64,000 nt of DNA, from the NCBI GenBank assembly GCA_046199005.1, contig CP176050.1:620001-684000 (forward strand). Direction: 5' to 3'. Below, piece after piece: positions 8,339 through 16,050 of this stretch. Below the pieces are notes generated by a model. It was not told the DNA's origin, searched no databases, and worked only from the letters and a program-made list of their open reading frames with translations. The position numbers were made by a program, and so were the translations under genes. Source of the stretch: Ascidiimonas sp046199005. Its GTDB lineage: Bacteria > Bacteroidota > Bacteroidia > Flavobacteriales > Flavobacteriaceae. Position 1 is the stretch's first letter. Each line of letters opens with the position of its first letter.

Positions 8339-9065
8339 TACCATTTCCATAAATTCTAATATCCTTTTTAAATGTATATAGATAGTTAGCAATAACTTTT
8401 CGTTCGCTCACTTTTTTCTGATTGACTAAGTAATGAGAGATTTTTTGGTTAGTAATAAAATACATCAATTCAACCAATTCACTGAATGAATAACCCTTAA
8501 GAATTCCAATTCTAACACTTTTTTTTATAATATCGTTTATCTCTGTTTTTAGTGCTTGTTCGATTTTCGCTAAGGAAACACCAGACTTACTCTCTTCACC
8601 TTGCTCTTTTAGTTCCTCAATAGAAGTTGGTAAATCGCCAAAACCTAAAAATATTTTTGCACCATTTTCAATTGAAAACCTTCCAATTTGTCCATTAGAG
8701 TTGCACGACAATGAAATAATTTTTTTACCACTAAAAACCTTGATATTTTGTGGGTTTATGAAATTGTCTTCATAAAAATATTTTTCTGGCTCTTCTGCTT
8801 TAACTAGTTCGTTTTCTAGTGTCCCGTAATAATCTCCTTTTGCTCCATACAAACAATTACTTTTTCCGTGTCCCATAAAGAGCAATAATCCATTTTCTGA
8901 GAAATCTTTTATTGTTTCTAAACAGTGATTATGAGAAGCTTTATTGGGTTTTATATTGAAGTAATGGACGCTTTCTTCAAATTCTGCTTGTAGATGGTTT
9001 TTAATCCTTTCTAAGAATGAAGTAGATTTATCATAAGGATGAATGATTAATATCTTTTTATCCAT
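8319..9065 (-). CDS. CHAT/caspase-like (clan CD) peptidase, putative effector
   Basis: 248 residues. The N-terminal half has an alpha/beta pattern (KKILIIHP) and two motifs with the spacing of clan CD peptidases: His66 in LLLFMGHGKSN, at the end of a hydrophobic strand, and Cys121 in KIISLSCNSNGQIG, after the next core strand. A His-Cys dyad of this kind is typical of CHAT, caspase and gingipain-type enzymes. The C-terminal half is helical and charged. It is the last intact gene of the five-gene operon and starts 2 bases after the receiver-like gene. Its position fits an effector that cuts a host protein on signal, but catalytic identity is inferred from two motifs only. Confidence 0.6.
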   Translation of the reverse strand: MDKKILIIHPYDKSTSFLERIKNHLQAEFEESVHYFNIKPNKASHNHCLETIKDFSENGLLLFMGHGKSNCLYGAKGDYYGTLENELVKAEEPEKYFYEDNFINPQNIKVFSGKKIISLSCNSNGQIGRFSIENGAKIFLGFGDLPTSIEELKEQGEESKSGVSLAKIEQALKTEINDIIKKSVRIGILKGYSFSELVELMYFITNQKISHYLVNQKKVSERKVIANYLYTFKKDIRIYGNGNEKLLD

Positions 9066-9067
9066 AA

Positions 9068-9751
9068 CTAAATCTTTTCAGTCAGATAAGATATAACTTG
9101 TTCAATTATTTCTTTTTTAAATTCATTATCCATTATGATGTCATTATCAAGCATTTCTGCAACCTGAGAATATGTTTTACCTACGAATTTCTCATTCACA
9201 AAATTGTTTTCGAATATTAAATCTGGATGAGTATTTAAAATATTTGAAACAAGTAATTCTGAAGAAACAGGATCTTCATTAAGAAATTTAAGAATTTGTG
9301 TATCTCTATGGTCTCTATCCAAGTAATCTATTACCTTGTTTCGAACCATTGATTTTATTTTGGTAACAGCCTTATCTATACTTAAATCCTTTATGATATC
9401 TTTTAAAACATCATCTAACAGTCCAGAATAAACCATTTTAGGGGATTTCTTTAATAGGTTATTATGATTAAATATTCTGATTAAGTCCGTTCCTTTTATA
9501 TTGGTGTCATCTAAATCATAATCAAATGCTACAACGTTAAAATTTCTTCTACCAAACCTCTCTTTAAAAACACTAGCAACCTTGTCTCTGTCAATCAAAT
9601 TATTTGTAAGAACTTCAATGAATGATGTAAGTCCTATGTTTAATTGATAACATTCTAGTTCAATTCCAATGTGTCTGGCATCTCTGACCAATTTTTCAAT
9701 TTCTTCTGATTGGTCTTCATTATCTATTATGAGGCAACTTCTTTTTATCAT
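9068..9751 (-). CDS. Receiver (REC)-like signalling protein
   Basis: 227 residues. The first 125 resemble a response-regulator receiver: acidic pocket residues in the opening strand (SCLIIDNEDQ), a candidate phospho-acceptor Asp77 in VVAFDYDLDD, and the conserved Ser/Thr position in MVYSGLL (Ser109). The usual lysine after the fifth strand is not evident, so the fold may be divergent or unphosphorylated. The C-terminal 100 residues are helical without a DNA-binding domain I recognise. The start codon overlaps the stop of the upstream ATPase by 4 bases (ATGA), so the two are probably made together. That ATPase has a histidine-kinase-type C terminus, so it is a plausible partner. Confidence 0.6.
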   Translation of the reverse strand: MIKRSCLIIDNEDQSEEIEKLVRDARHIGIELECYQLNIGLTSFIEVLTNNLIDRDKVASVFKERFGRRNFNVVAFDYDLDDTNIKGTDLIRIFNHNNLLKKSPKMVYSGLLDDVLKDIIKDLSIDKAVTKIKSMVRNKVIDYLDRDHRDTQILKFLNEDPVSSELLVSNILNTHPDLIFENNFVNEKFVGKTYSQVAEMLDNDIIMDNEFKKEIIEQVISYLTEKI

Positions 9752-12231
9752 TTAATTACTATTTCAAAACAAGCCCCTTTAAGCTTGATATTATTACCAA
9801 GAAGTTTTATTGTCCCATTCATAGATTTTAATCCCTCTCTTACTGAATTTAATCCAATACCAGAGCCACCATTTGTTGTTGTTACTCCTAGTTCGAAAAT
9901 TTTATTCTTTGCATTTTCATCAACAAGGAATTTATCCAAAACTCCATTGCCATCATCTGAAAATAGTATTTTCAATTCTCCTTTTGATGAATTAGACATT
10001 TCAATTTCAATTAGTTTTGCTCCTGCTTTTTCAGAATTGGAAATCAAATCATCTAGAACTACCGACATATCCAATACACTAAACTTTTTAGTCAAACTTG
10101 AATTATTTTCAATTACCTTAAAATCTAGTTCATTTCGAGGATAGATGTCTGAGTAGATGTCTATGTATTGTTTTATGTATAGAGCAACATCAGCTATTTG
10201 AGCATTTCTATCAGCTTTAAAATTAGAACGAGTAATAATTTTGCTGATTTTGTTAGCTTTTTCTGATTGAAATTTAATTGCACCTAGGGACTTTAGTAAA
10301 GAGTTTTTTGTATATTTATCGTTGATTATTTTATCATATAAATTGTCAACACTGCTGCTTATTTTTCTAGAAGTGATTTTAATATTATGAACTAATCCTT
10401 TGGCATCTTCTGTAAGTGTTCTTGAAGATGTTTTTAAGTAAGTGTTCTTTTCTTTTTCTAATTCTAATTCTTCTTGAAGTTTTTTAGCTTCTTCCTCTAA
10501 TCTTTTTGAATCATCCTCGAGCTTTTTAGTCTCTTCAAATTTTTTCTGTATTACTTGCTTTAAACTATTTAATTCCTTTTTGAGGTTTTCAATTTGATTT
10601 TCCCGACCTGGAAAATTATAAATTTCCTTTTCAGAAATTTTTAAATCGTGAAGTAGTTCAAAAATCTGTTCTGAGGTTAAAGTCTTATTAGTTAGTTGAC
10701 CAACTATTGAGTTTATTTCGGCTTTAGCCTTTTTTGCTTGTTCTTCTGCTAATTCACTAACTAAATCTTTATTAATAGATAAAGAAATGATGTCATCACT
10801 CTTGATATTGATTATTTTTTCAATAACAGAAATAACACGTTTATTTCTTGTTAGATTGTCTTCACGATACTCTTCTTTAGACTCATTCCAATTTTTATCG
10901 TCTAAAACTTTTTTCTCAATTGCAGAGTCTTTTAATGTTGAGCTATCCCATTTTATACCTTCAACAACAAACCTCTCTAATCTTCGAAAAGTTTTAAAAT
11001 AAAGTCCATATGGCGAATCATTTTTAGTTAGTTGTTCAAAATGCTTGTTGTTATCTACGCCTGAACGATTGGAAATGATAAAAAAGTCGTCTTCATCCTC
11101 ATCAAATTCAACTCCATTAATTTCAATTCTCCCTATTACTTCTCTAGTACCTAAAAATCGATTATATCCTTGTCCTTTCCGTAATTCCATACCTAACCAA
11201 TCATTACCTTGGTCACCATATGGTGGTATTCTAAACCCATTAATAAATAAAAAGATAGAGCCAAAATCCACAGACCTTATTCCAGTTTGTCTTGTAAAAT
11301 ATGCCTTAGAGTAAGGATTCAAGTAATATATATGGGTTTCAATATCTTTTAACAAGTCGAAAGGATTATTTTCAACTAGAGTAAATATCTCTTTACCTCT
11401 GTCTCTTAAAGTAGTTGTAATAATTTTCCCATCTGTCGAGACTTTTGATTTTATATATGTTGCTTTGAAGTTGAGTTTGCTAAATATCCTGTTCTTTACA
11501 ATACCATTTACTCTTTCTCTTTCAGGTAAATTTAATTCTGCCTTCTTGAATTCTAATGCCTTGATTTCAACATCAAATGATTCTGCTTCAAAATTTTGAT
11601 TTGGATTAATAAAACGTTCTAGTTGTCTTTTTAGAGATTGGATTTTTGACAAATCCCACACTTCTCTAAGGTTACTTATAAATAATGTAGTTCCTGTTTC
11701 AAAAGGTTCTAGTTGAGTTTCTTTTACGTATTGTTTCAGTTCAATTTCATTTAGCTCAAAATCAACATCTTGTATGTTTTTCTTTATATCGTCTATTCTT
11801 TCAAACTTAGTCCAGTCAATAGTTAGTTTTAGTAAAGGTTCATTTTTTTTCCGTGTATATATCACTAACGATTTACCTAGTCTATCACAGGAAAATCTAC
11901 CAACTCCTTTGTTTCCTGCTAATTGCCTGTTGAATTCTTCTTTTTTCGCTTTTTTCTCTGAATAAGCAATATTTAGCCACTTATTTACTAAGTCATATTC
12001 TGACATACCAGAACCAGTATCTCGAAGAATAATTTTAGACTCGTTTTTCTTTTTATACTCTTGAATTAATTGTGCAGTTATTACGTCTCTAAAAATGATT
12101 TCAGCCTTTTTTGAACCTGCATCAAATGAGTTCTTAACTAGCTCTAAAACTGCTATGTTATCATCAGTAATTAAATCTTTCCCAATGATACTTTTTAATA
12201 GGATATTTGTTCTAAAACTTACCTTTCCCAT
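9748..12231 (-). CDS. Double-GHKL ATPase: HSP90/MutL-like N domain, coiled coil, histidine-kinase-like C domain
   Basis: 827 residues with two ATP-binding Bergerat folds. N-terminal: Asn34 in VLELVKNSFDA, Asp71 in LRDTGSGM and the GNKGVGRFS lid at 106-114, as in HSP90, MutL and MORC proteins. The middle (about 540-640) is a strongly charged coiled coil. C-terminal: N box LDDLISNSEKAGA near 732, SDDGNG near 760, and GGSGIGL at 788-794, as in histidine kinases. A histidine in GLVHNIKITSRK sits where a DHp helix would be, but no standard H box is clear. It overlaps the methyltransferase stop by 1 base (TAATG). GHKL ATPases of the MutL/MORC type are known partners in restriction-modification operons; the double arrangement is the unusual part. 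Confidence 0.7.
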   Translation of the reverse strand: MGKVSFRTNILLKSIIGKDLITDDNIAVLELVKNSFDAGSKKAEIIFRDVITAQLIQEYKKKNESKIILRDTGSGMSEYDLVNKWLNIAYSEKKAKKEEFNRQLAGNKGVGRFSCDRLGKSLVIYTRKKNEPLLKLTIDWTKFERIDDIKKNIQDVDFELNEIELKQYVKETQLEPFETGTTLFISNLREVWDLSKIQSLKRQLERFINPNQNFEAESFDVEIKALEFKKAELNLPERERVNGIVKNRIFSKLNFKATYIKSKVSTDGKIITTTLRDRGKEIFTLVENNPFDLLKDIETHIYYLNPYSKAYFTRQTGIRSVDFGSIFLFINGFRIPPYGDQGNDWLGMELRKGQGYNRFLGTREVIGRIEINGVEFDEDEDDFFIISNRSGVDNNKHFEQLTKNDSPYGLYFKTFRRLERFVVEGIKWDSSTLKDSAIEKKVLDDKNWNESKEEYREDNLTRNKRVISVIEKIINIKSDDIISLSINKDLVSELAEEQAKKAKAEINSIVGQLTNKTLTSEQIFELLHDLKISEKEIYNFPGRENQIENLKKELNSLKQVIQKKFEETKKLEDDSKRLEEEAKKLQEELELEKEKNTYLKTSSRTLTEDAKGLVHNIKITSRKISSSVDNLYDKIINDKYTKNSLLKSLGAIKFQSEKANKISKIITRSNFKADRNAQIADVALYIKQYIDIYSDIYPRNELDFKVIENNSSLTKKFSVLDMSVVLDDLISNSEKAGAKLIEIEMSNSSKGELKILFSDDGNGVLDKFLVDENAKNKIFELGVTTTNGGSGIGLNSVREGLKSMNGTIKLLGNNIKLKGACFEIVIK

Positions 12232-13457
12232 TAAAGAATAGAATTTAAAACAAGTCCAGCTTGCTCACCGAATAGTGGTGGAATCGCATTGCCTATTTGT
12301 GAATACCTTGGAACTTCTTGAGTTCTTCTTTTGCCTCCAGTTGTATATTTTCCTTTGAATTTGTACCAATCATTAAATGATTGGATTCTTGCATATTCAC
12401 GAACAGTAAATATTCTTGGTTCGCAATAATGAATATAATCGTCTGGTAATGTTGTTATTGTTGGTGTAGGCAAATCTCCAGATAGAGGAATTATAGTTCT
12501 TTTTTTAAGATTAAATCTTTCCTTAATTTCAAGCGAAAGGGTTTTGTTCTTTTCAGCGAAGTTTAAAATAAACTGAAATTTTTCTACAGTTTTAGGGTTA
12601 TGTTTTGCAAAGCGATGACTATCTGGAATTTTGGTTTGAATCTCACCTTTCAATAACTTTTGATAATTAGATTTAGTTGTATTGTAAAGTCCCGTTTTGA
12701 ATGACTTTGTATCTGGTGAAATTGCTTCTTCTAACCTAAGTAAGTCAGAAATAGCATCTTCTAAACTATTCGTTAATCCAATTCCTTTATTCCCAAGAAA
12801 CTGCTTTTTATTCTCTTTTATCTGTTCGAAAAAAATCTTAGGATTTATAGTGTCAGAAACATCTTTTCTAATCCCAACTAAAATGAATCGAGTTCTTTTT
12901 TGTGGCACACCAAATTCAGAGAAATCAATGAGCTTTCCATAAACATTATAACCAGTTGCATTAAGTCTTTTCGAACCTCTTTTTAAAGCATTTTGTACAT
13001 ATTCAGAATAGACTCTGCCTTTAACTTTATTCTTGTCAAATTTTTGAGTAAAGCCTTTTACGTTTTCAAAGAATATAACCTTAGGTTGAACTAACCGAAT
13101 GAATTTTATATAAGATTCTATCAGTTTGTTTCTAGTGTCATTCTCAATTCTTCTTCCTGCAGTAGAAAAACCTTGGCAAGGTGGTCCACCAGCAACCATA
13201 TCAATAGTTCCACGAAGAGATTTTAGTTCTTCGGGATATTTCTTGATAACTTCATTAATGTCTAGGTTAGATTGAGGTAACCAATTGGGCCATTCAAAAT
13301 GAGAATTGTTTTCAATTAAGTTGTATTCCAAAGTTTTAAAAGCGTCTGGACTTTTCTCAACAGCGAATTTACCTTTCCAATGACCAGAATTGAATAGTCC
13401 AAGTGAGAGTCCGCCACATCCTGCGAATAAATCTATATATGTTTTTTTCGAACTCAT
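12231..13457 (-). CDS. DNA (cytosine-5-)-methyltransferase
   Basis: 408 residues from the ATG at 13457; a longer frame to 13505 is unlikely because it would overlap the regulator. All hallmark motifs are present: motif I DLFAGCGGLSLG near the N terminus, motif IV GGPPCQGFS with the catalytic cysteine, motif VI FENVKGF, motif VIII QKRTRFILVG, a target-recognition region, motif IX with ARIQSF and motif X QIGNAIPP near the C terminus. It transfers a methyl group from S-adenosylmethionine to cytosine C5 in duplex DNA; the recognition sequence cannot be predicted. No restriction endonuclease is adjacent. It starts 1 base after the HTH gene and ends overlapping the GHKL ATPase start. Confidence 0.93.
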   Translation of the reverse strand: MSSKKTYIDLFAGCGGLSLGLFNSGHWKGKFAVEKSPDAFKTLEYNLIENNSHFEWPNWLPQSNLDINEVIKKYPEELKSLRGTIDMVAGGPPCQGFSTAGRRIENDTRNKLIESYIKFIRLVQPKVIFFENVKGFTQKFDKNKVKGRVYSEYVQNALKRGSKRLNATGYNVYGKLIDFSEFGVPQKRTRFILVGIRKDVSDTINPKIFFEQIKENKKQFLGNKGIGLTNSLEDAISDLLRLEEAISPDTKSFKTGLYNTTKSNYQKLLKGEIQTKIPDSHRFAKHNPKTVEKFQFILNFAEKNKTLSLEIKERFNLKKRTIIPLSGDLPTPTITTLPDDYIHYCEPRIFTVREYARIQSFNDWYKFKGKYTTGGKRRTQEVPRYSQIGNAIPPLFGEQAGLVLNSIL

Positions 13458-13458
13458 T

Positions 13459-13677
13459 TTAATTGTTAGTATTTTTTGTAGAGCATAATAAGTCTCTGAT
13501 GTCAATATCTAGTGCATTGGCAATCTTTAAAAGGTTTTCAAGTGATGGTTGTCTAGCATTTGTGCACCATTGTGAAATGGTAGATTCATCTTTTCCGATT
13601 TGTTCAGCCAACCACTTATTCTTTCTTCTTGTCTCAGCTAGAGCAACCTTTATCCTGTTGATTTCCACTTTCGCCAA
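13459..13677 (-). CDS. XRE-family helix-turn-helix regulator (C-protein-like)
   Basis: 72 residues, essentially one HTH_3 domain: NKWLAEQIGKDESTISQWC is the helix-turn-helix, followed by PSLENLLKIANALDIDIRDL. Small XRE proteins upstream of a methyltransferase usually act as controller proteins that time expression of a restriction-modification operon. It is the first gene of the operon, and its start is only about 18 bases from a good -7 box. Autoregulation is therefore likely but inferred. Confidence 0.85.
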   Translation of the reverse strand: MAKVEINRIKVALAETRRKNKWLAEQIGKDESTISQWCTNARQPSLENLLKIANALDIDIRDLLCSTKNTNN

Positions 13678-13694
13678 TTTCTTTGTGTTTTACG

Positions 13695-13751
13695 CAAATA
13701 TATTAACTTCATAGGAAAAATATTCACTTTTTGATTGATTATTTTAGTGAA
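13695..13751 (-). promoter_or_regulatory. Promoter and possible operator of the defence-like operon
   Basis: On the minus strand, 13702-13695 reads TATATTTG, a perfect Bacteroidetes -7 box (TAnnTTTG), giving a very short leader before the regulator start at 13677. No clear -33 TTG was found. Upstream, ttcact (13723-13728) and agtgaa (13746-13751) form an inverted repeat with a 17-base spacer that could bind the XRE regulator. Confidence 0.45.
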
Positions 13752-14251
13752 AGTCTTTTTTTTTGAGGAACGAGCAAAATAAAACGTTCTTGGACGCGCG
13801 GTGGCTATTTATTCTGCTTACAGACAACCAATAAACATACCAATTTGCTTTTATTTCTTTATTAATTATATTTTGTAACATTTTGAACATAGCATTGTCT
13901 TTGTCTTAAATGTTTATAAAGATTTGTAAACGACTACTTATATGCTTTTTTCTATAAATTTCAACCTTAAACATACCAAAAACGAACGGTAATTCTTATA
14001 TGATAAGACGAAATACCTTTTTTATCGTTCATCGAAAGTTTACGAGGTTGCTTTCTTATTTCTTTGCGCAAAATAATTCAATACCAACAGACCACCTTAC
14101 GGAATGCCGTAAGCACCAGATGAAGTTGCTATAAAAGGATCAGGCAAAAGGAAATAAAACCCTTCTCATCCAAAATATCTTTGTAAACTATTTGTTGACT
14201 TGTAGATTATAATTTACATAATATAAAATGTGTTTGCACTTAGATTTTAAG
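13752..14251. other. AT-rich gene-free region upstream of the operon
   Basis: About 500 bases without a credible gene. It has a perfect hairpin at 14096-14113 (cttacgg aatg ccgtaag) and otherwise low-complexity AT-rich sequence, like the island next to it. It may be the outer edge of the acquired segment. The repeat-rich gal region begins just beyond. Confidence 0.5.
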
Positions 14252-14323
14252 TTACGTTACTTTCCGCCCGAGGCGGACACGGCTCGATACTCCCGCTGTT
14301 GCTGGGAACTCGAAGTAACGTAA
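14252..14323. repeat. REP-like hairpin repeat, intact copy
   Basis: The arms ttacgttactt (14252-14262) and aagtaacgtaa (14313-14323) are perfectly complementary. Inner blocks tcgatactcccgct and gctgggaactcgaag extend the hairpin. A near-identical copy lies at about 14618-14650 and continues at 15852 after an IS110 insertion, and related units occur at 21.7-22.8 kb. The right-arm segment aactcgaag is the IS110 target. Confidence 0.7.
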
Positions 14324-14450
14324 GGCGTTGGAGTTGGGTTCGGGCACCCCGAAATCTCGGGGTCTCTCCGCCTGGGGCGGATCGAAATGACTGTTATTAA
14401 TGAGTTTTTGAGATCGTAAGAATTTTAAATCGGTAAAATCATAATAACTT

Positions 14451-14530
14451 CAACCACCCCGTCACTTTCAAAACGGTTTTCAACCGTGTTTTCAAGTGCC
14501 ACCCCTCCTTGTTTAAGGAGGGGAGTTTTA
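14451..14530. repeat. Dispersed CCACCCCGTCAC repeat, copy 1
   Basis: A block starting caaccaccccgtcacttt and ending in ctcctt...aaggaggggag recurs almost unchanged at 15961-16040 and, inverted and more diverged, at 22536-22614. The end forms a hairpin (cccctcctt/aaggagggg). A short reading frame across it (14425-14607, minus strand) is a by-product of the repeat and is not called as a gene. Confidence 0.7.
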
Positions 14531-14652
14531 GGCGTTGTGCTGGTTCGGGCAGGTTTCTCAGTCGCTGCTCTCCTTCGAAATGACAGGTTACAAAAGGCAC
14601 TTAGCATTTGAGGTACGTTACTTCTCGATACTCCCGCTCTCGCAGGGAACTC

Positions 14653-14864
14653 CTTTAGACTTGTATAGTTATATTTAAAGAAAGTATAAAAGAGCAGAAC
14701 TTAAGTACACTATAGGCACTCAGAAGTATAAACTTCATACTTCGATTTAGACTTAAGTTCTTTCTTTCATCAACAATCTCTAATAGAAATTCGGGATTCA
14801 AAGCCCATTATCAAGGAGTTGAGTATTGATGAAGTGCTCTTTCAATTATCTAAAAAGTAAAATT
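14653..14864 (+). ncRNA. Predicted IS110 bridge RNA (copy 1)
   Basis: The non-coding left end folds into two parts. Outer stem 14696-14706/14751-14761 (agaacttaagt and its complement) encloses an inner hairpin 14723-14729/14737-14743. The loop strands contain gcactc (14716-14721), matching the left target strand, and acttcga (14739-14745), complementary to the right target tcgaagt. Both include the TC core. The second part has atagaaat (14783-14790), identical to the element's right end, and aagga (14813-14817), complementary to its left end tcctt, around a ggg/ccc hairpin. These are the expected target- and donor-binding loops of a bridge RNA. Transcript ends are not known. Confidence 0.6.
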
Positions 14865-15848
14865 ATGAAAAGTATTTCTTTAGGAATAGATGTTAGTAAA
14901 AAAACATTGGATATCTGTATTATTGATCAAGGTTCAGAATCTTATTTCAAGATTGAAAACACCGTTAAAGCTATTAAAAAGTTTATCAGAACAATCGCAT
15001 CTTTAGAAGCTCGTATCTCTATTGCAATGGAGAATACCGGTCTTTATAATGCTAACTTGTATGCTGTCTTACAACAGCATTCATTTAAGGTTTATGTGAT
15101 TGATTCCCGGCATATTAAACGTAGTATTGGTTTAGTTAGAGGAAAGAATGATAAGGTAGACGCTAAGCGAATTGCCAGATTCATTGAAAGAAATCACCAA
15201 GATTTTGATTGTTGGAAACCTGCAAGTCAATCCGTTCAGAACATAAAATTATTAATGAGTCAGCGAAGGCACAAGGTAAAAACCAAAAGCGCACTAAAAC
15301 AACAGATCAGAGAACTCAAAACGCTAAAAGCAACTAAGACCATAACTACCTGTATACATGTTAATTTGAAAGAAATTAGACAGCTTGATAAACATATTGC
15401 GCGTTTGGAACAGTTGATCAATCTGGAAGCAGCTAGTGATCCTAATCTGAAAAAAGATATTGAACGTCTGAAAACGATTCCAGGCGTAGGGAATATTACA
15501 GCTTGGACTTTGGTTATCAAAACCGAGGGTTTCATACGATTGAAAGATCCCAGAAAACTAGCTTGTTTTGCAGGAGTGGTTCCTTTCGAACAGCAGAGTG
15601 GAACAAGTCTGAAAACTAAACCAAGAGTCTCTAAAATGGCTGATATGCAACTCAAATCAGTTTTACAAATGGCCGCTATGAGAGCTGTGCGAATGAATAA
15701 CGATCTACAACACTTCTACTTGAGAAAGGTGAAAGAAGGAAAGAATAAAATGAGTGTGCTGAATGCCATAAGAAATAAATTAATCCATATAGCTATGGCT
15801 TTAATCAAAAACAAAACTTTTTATCAAAATCGTTTGGTTTTGACATAG
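14865..15848 (+). CDS. IS110-family transposase/recombinase
   Basis: 327 residues from ATG 14865 (MKSISLGIDVSKKTLDICI); an in-frame ATG at 14826 would add 13 residues lacking homology-like character. The N-terminal DEDD RuvC-like domain has Asp9, a Glu in IAMENTGLY and Asp residues in KNDKVDAKRIARF. The C-terminal Transposase_20 domain has the helix-hairpin-helix-like IPGVGNITAW and the serine region ACFAGVVPFEQQSG. The enzyme would recombine DNA guided by the bridge RNA. The protein encoded by the copy at 22.8 kb is identical, so one or both copies moved recently. Confidence 0.92.
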   Translation: MKSISLGIDVSKKTLDICIIDQGSESYFKIENTVKAIKKFIRTIASLEARISIAMENTGLYNANLYAVLQQHSFKVYVIDSRHIKRSIGLVRGKNDKVDAKRIARFIERNHQDFDCWKPASQSVQNIKLLMSQRRHKVKTKSALKQQIRELKTLKATKTITTCIHVNLKEIRQLDKHIARLEQLINLEAASDPNLKKDIERLKTIPGVGNITAWTLVIKTEGFIRLKDPRKLACFAGVVPFEQQSGTSLKTKPRVSKMADMQLKSVLQMAAMRAVRMNNDLQHFYLRKVKEGKNKMSVLNAIRNKLIHIAMALIKNKTFYQNRLVLT

Positions 15849-15960
15849 AAATCGAAGTGACGTGAGGCTTTGAGGTTGGGTTTGGGCAGGTTTCTCAGTC
15901 GCTGCGATTCTTCGAAATGAAGATGAGAATTTTAATAAAAACAGTAAATCATAGTAACCC

Positions 15961-16040
15961 CAACCACCCCGTCACTTTCAAAACGGTTTTCAACCGTGTT
16001 TTCAAGTGCCACCCCTCCTTGCTTAAGGAAGGGAATTTTA
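15961..16040. repeat. Dispersed CCACCCCGTCAC repeat, copy 2
   Basis: The same block as at 14451, in the same orientation, ending in acccctccttgcttaaggaaggg, directly before the galT stop codon. The 100 bases before it also repeat parts of the 14.3-14.6 kb region (gggcaggtttctcagtcgctg). Confidence 0.7.
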
Positions 16041-16050
16041 GACTCAGTAC

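Larger units (their letters stand above)
14651..15851 (+). mobile_element. IS110-family element, copy 1
   Basis: 1,201 bp shared with the inverted copy at 22775-23975. The boundary comes from comparing both copies: the shared sequence begins at TC 14651-14652 and ends at 15851, followed by another TC at 15852-15853. A TC core dinucleotide thus flanks the element on both sides, as IS110 elements leave. No terminal inverted repeats are seen, also as expected. It carries about 210 bases of 5' non-coding sequence and one DEDD transposase. It is inserted in the right arm of a REP-like hairpin, whose halves are at 14618-14650 and 15852 onward. Confidence 0.88.

Noticed and set aside
13459..13677. 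Antitoxin of a toxin-antitoxin pair
   Set aside because: The XRE protein is followed by a methyltransferase, not a small toxin, which fits a controller protein better.
14425..14607. 60-codon minus-strand gene
   Set aside because: It runs through the dispersed CCACCCC repeat, and its sequence follows the repeat rather than any protein.
15260..15655. 131-codon ORF on the opposite strand of the transposase
   Set aside because: Antisense to the IS110 gene, and present identically in both copies because the whole element is duplicated.
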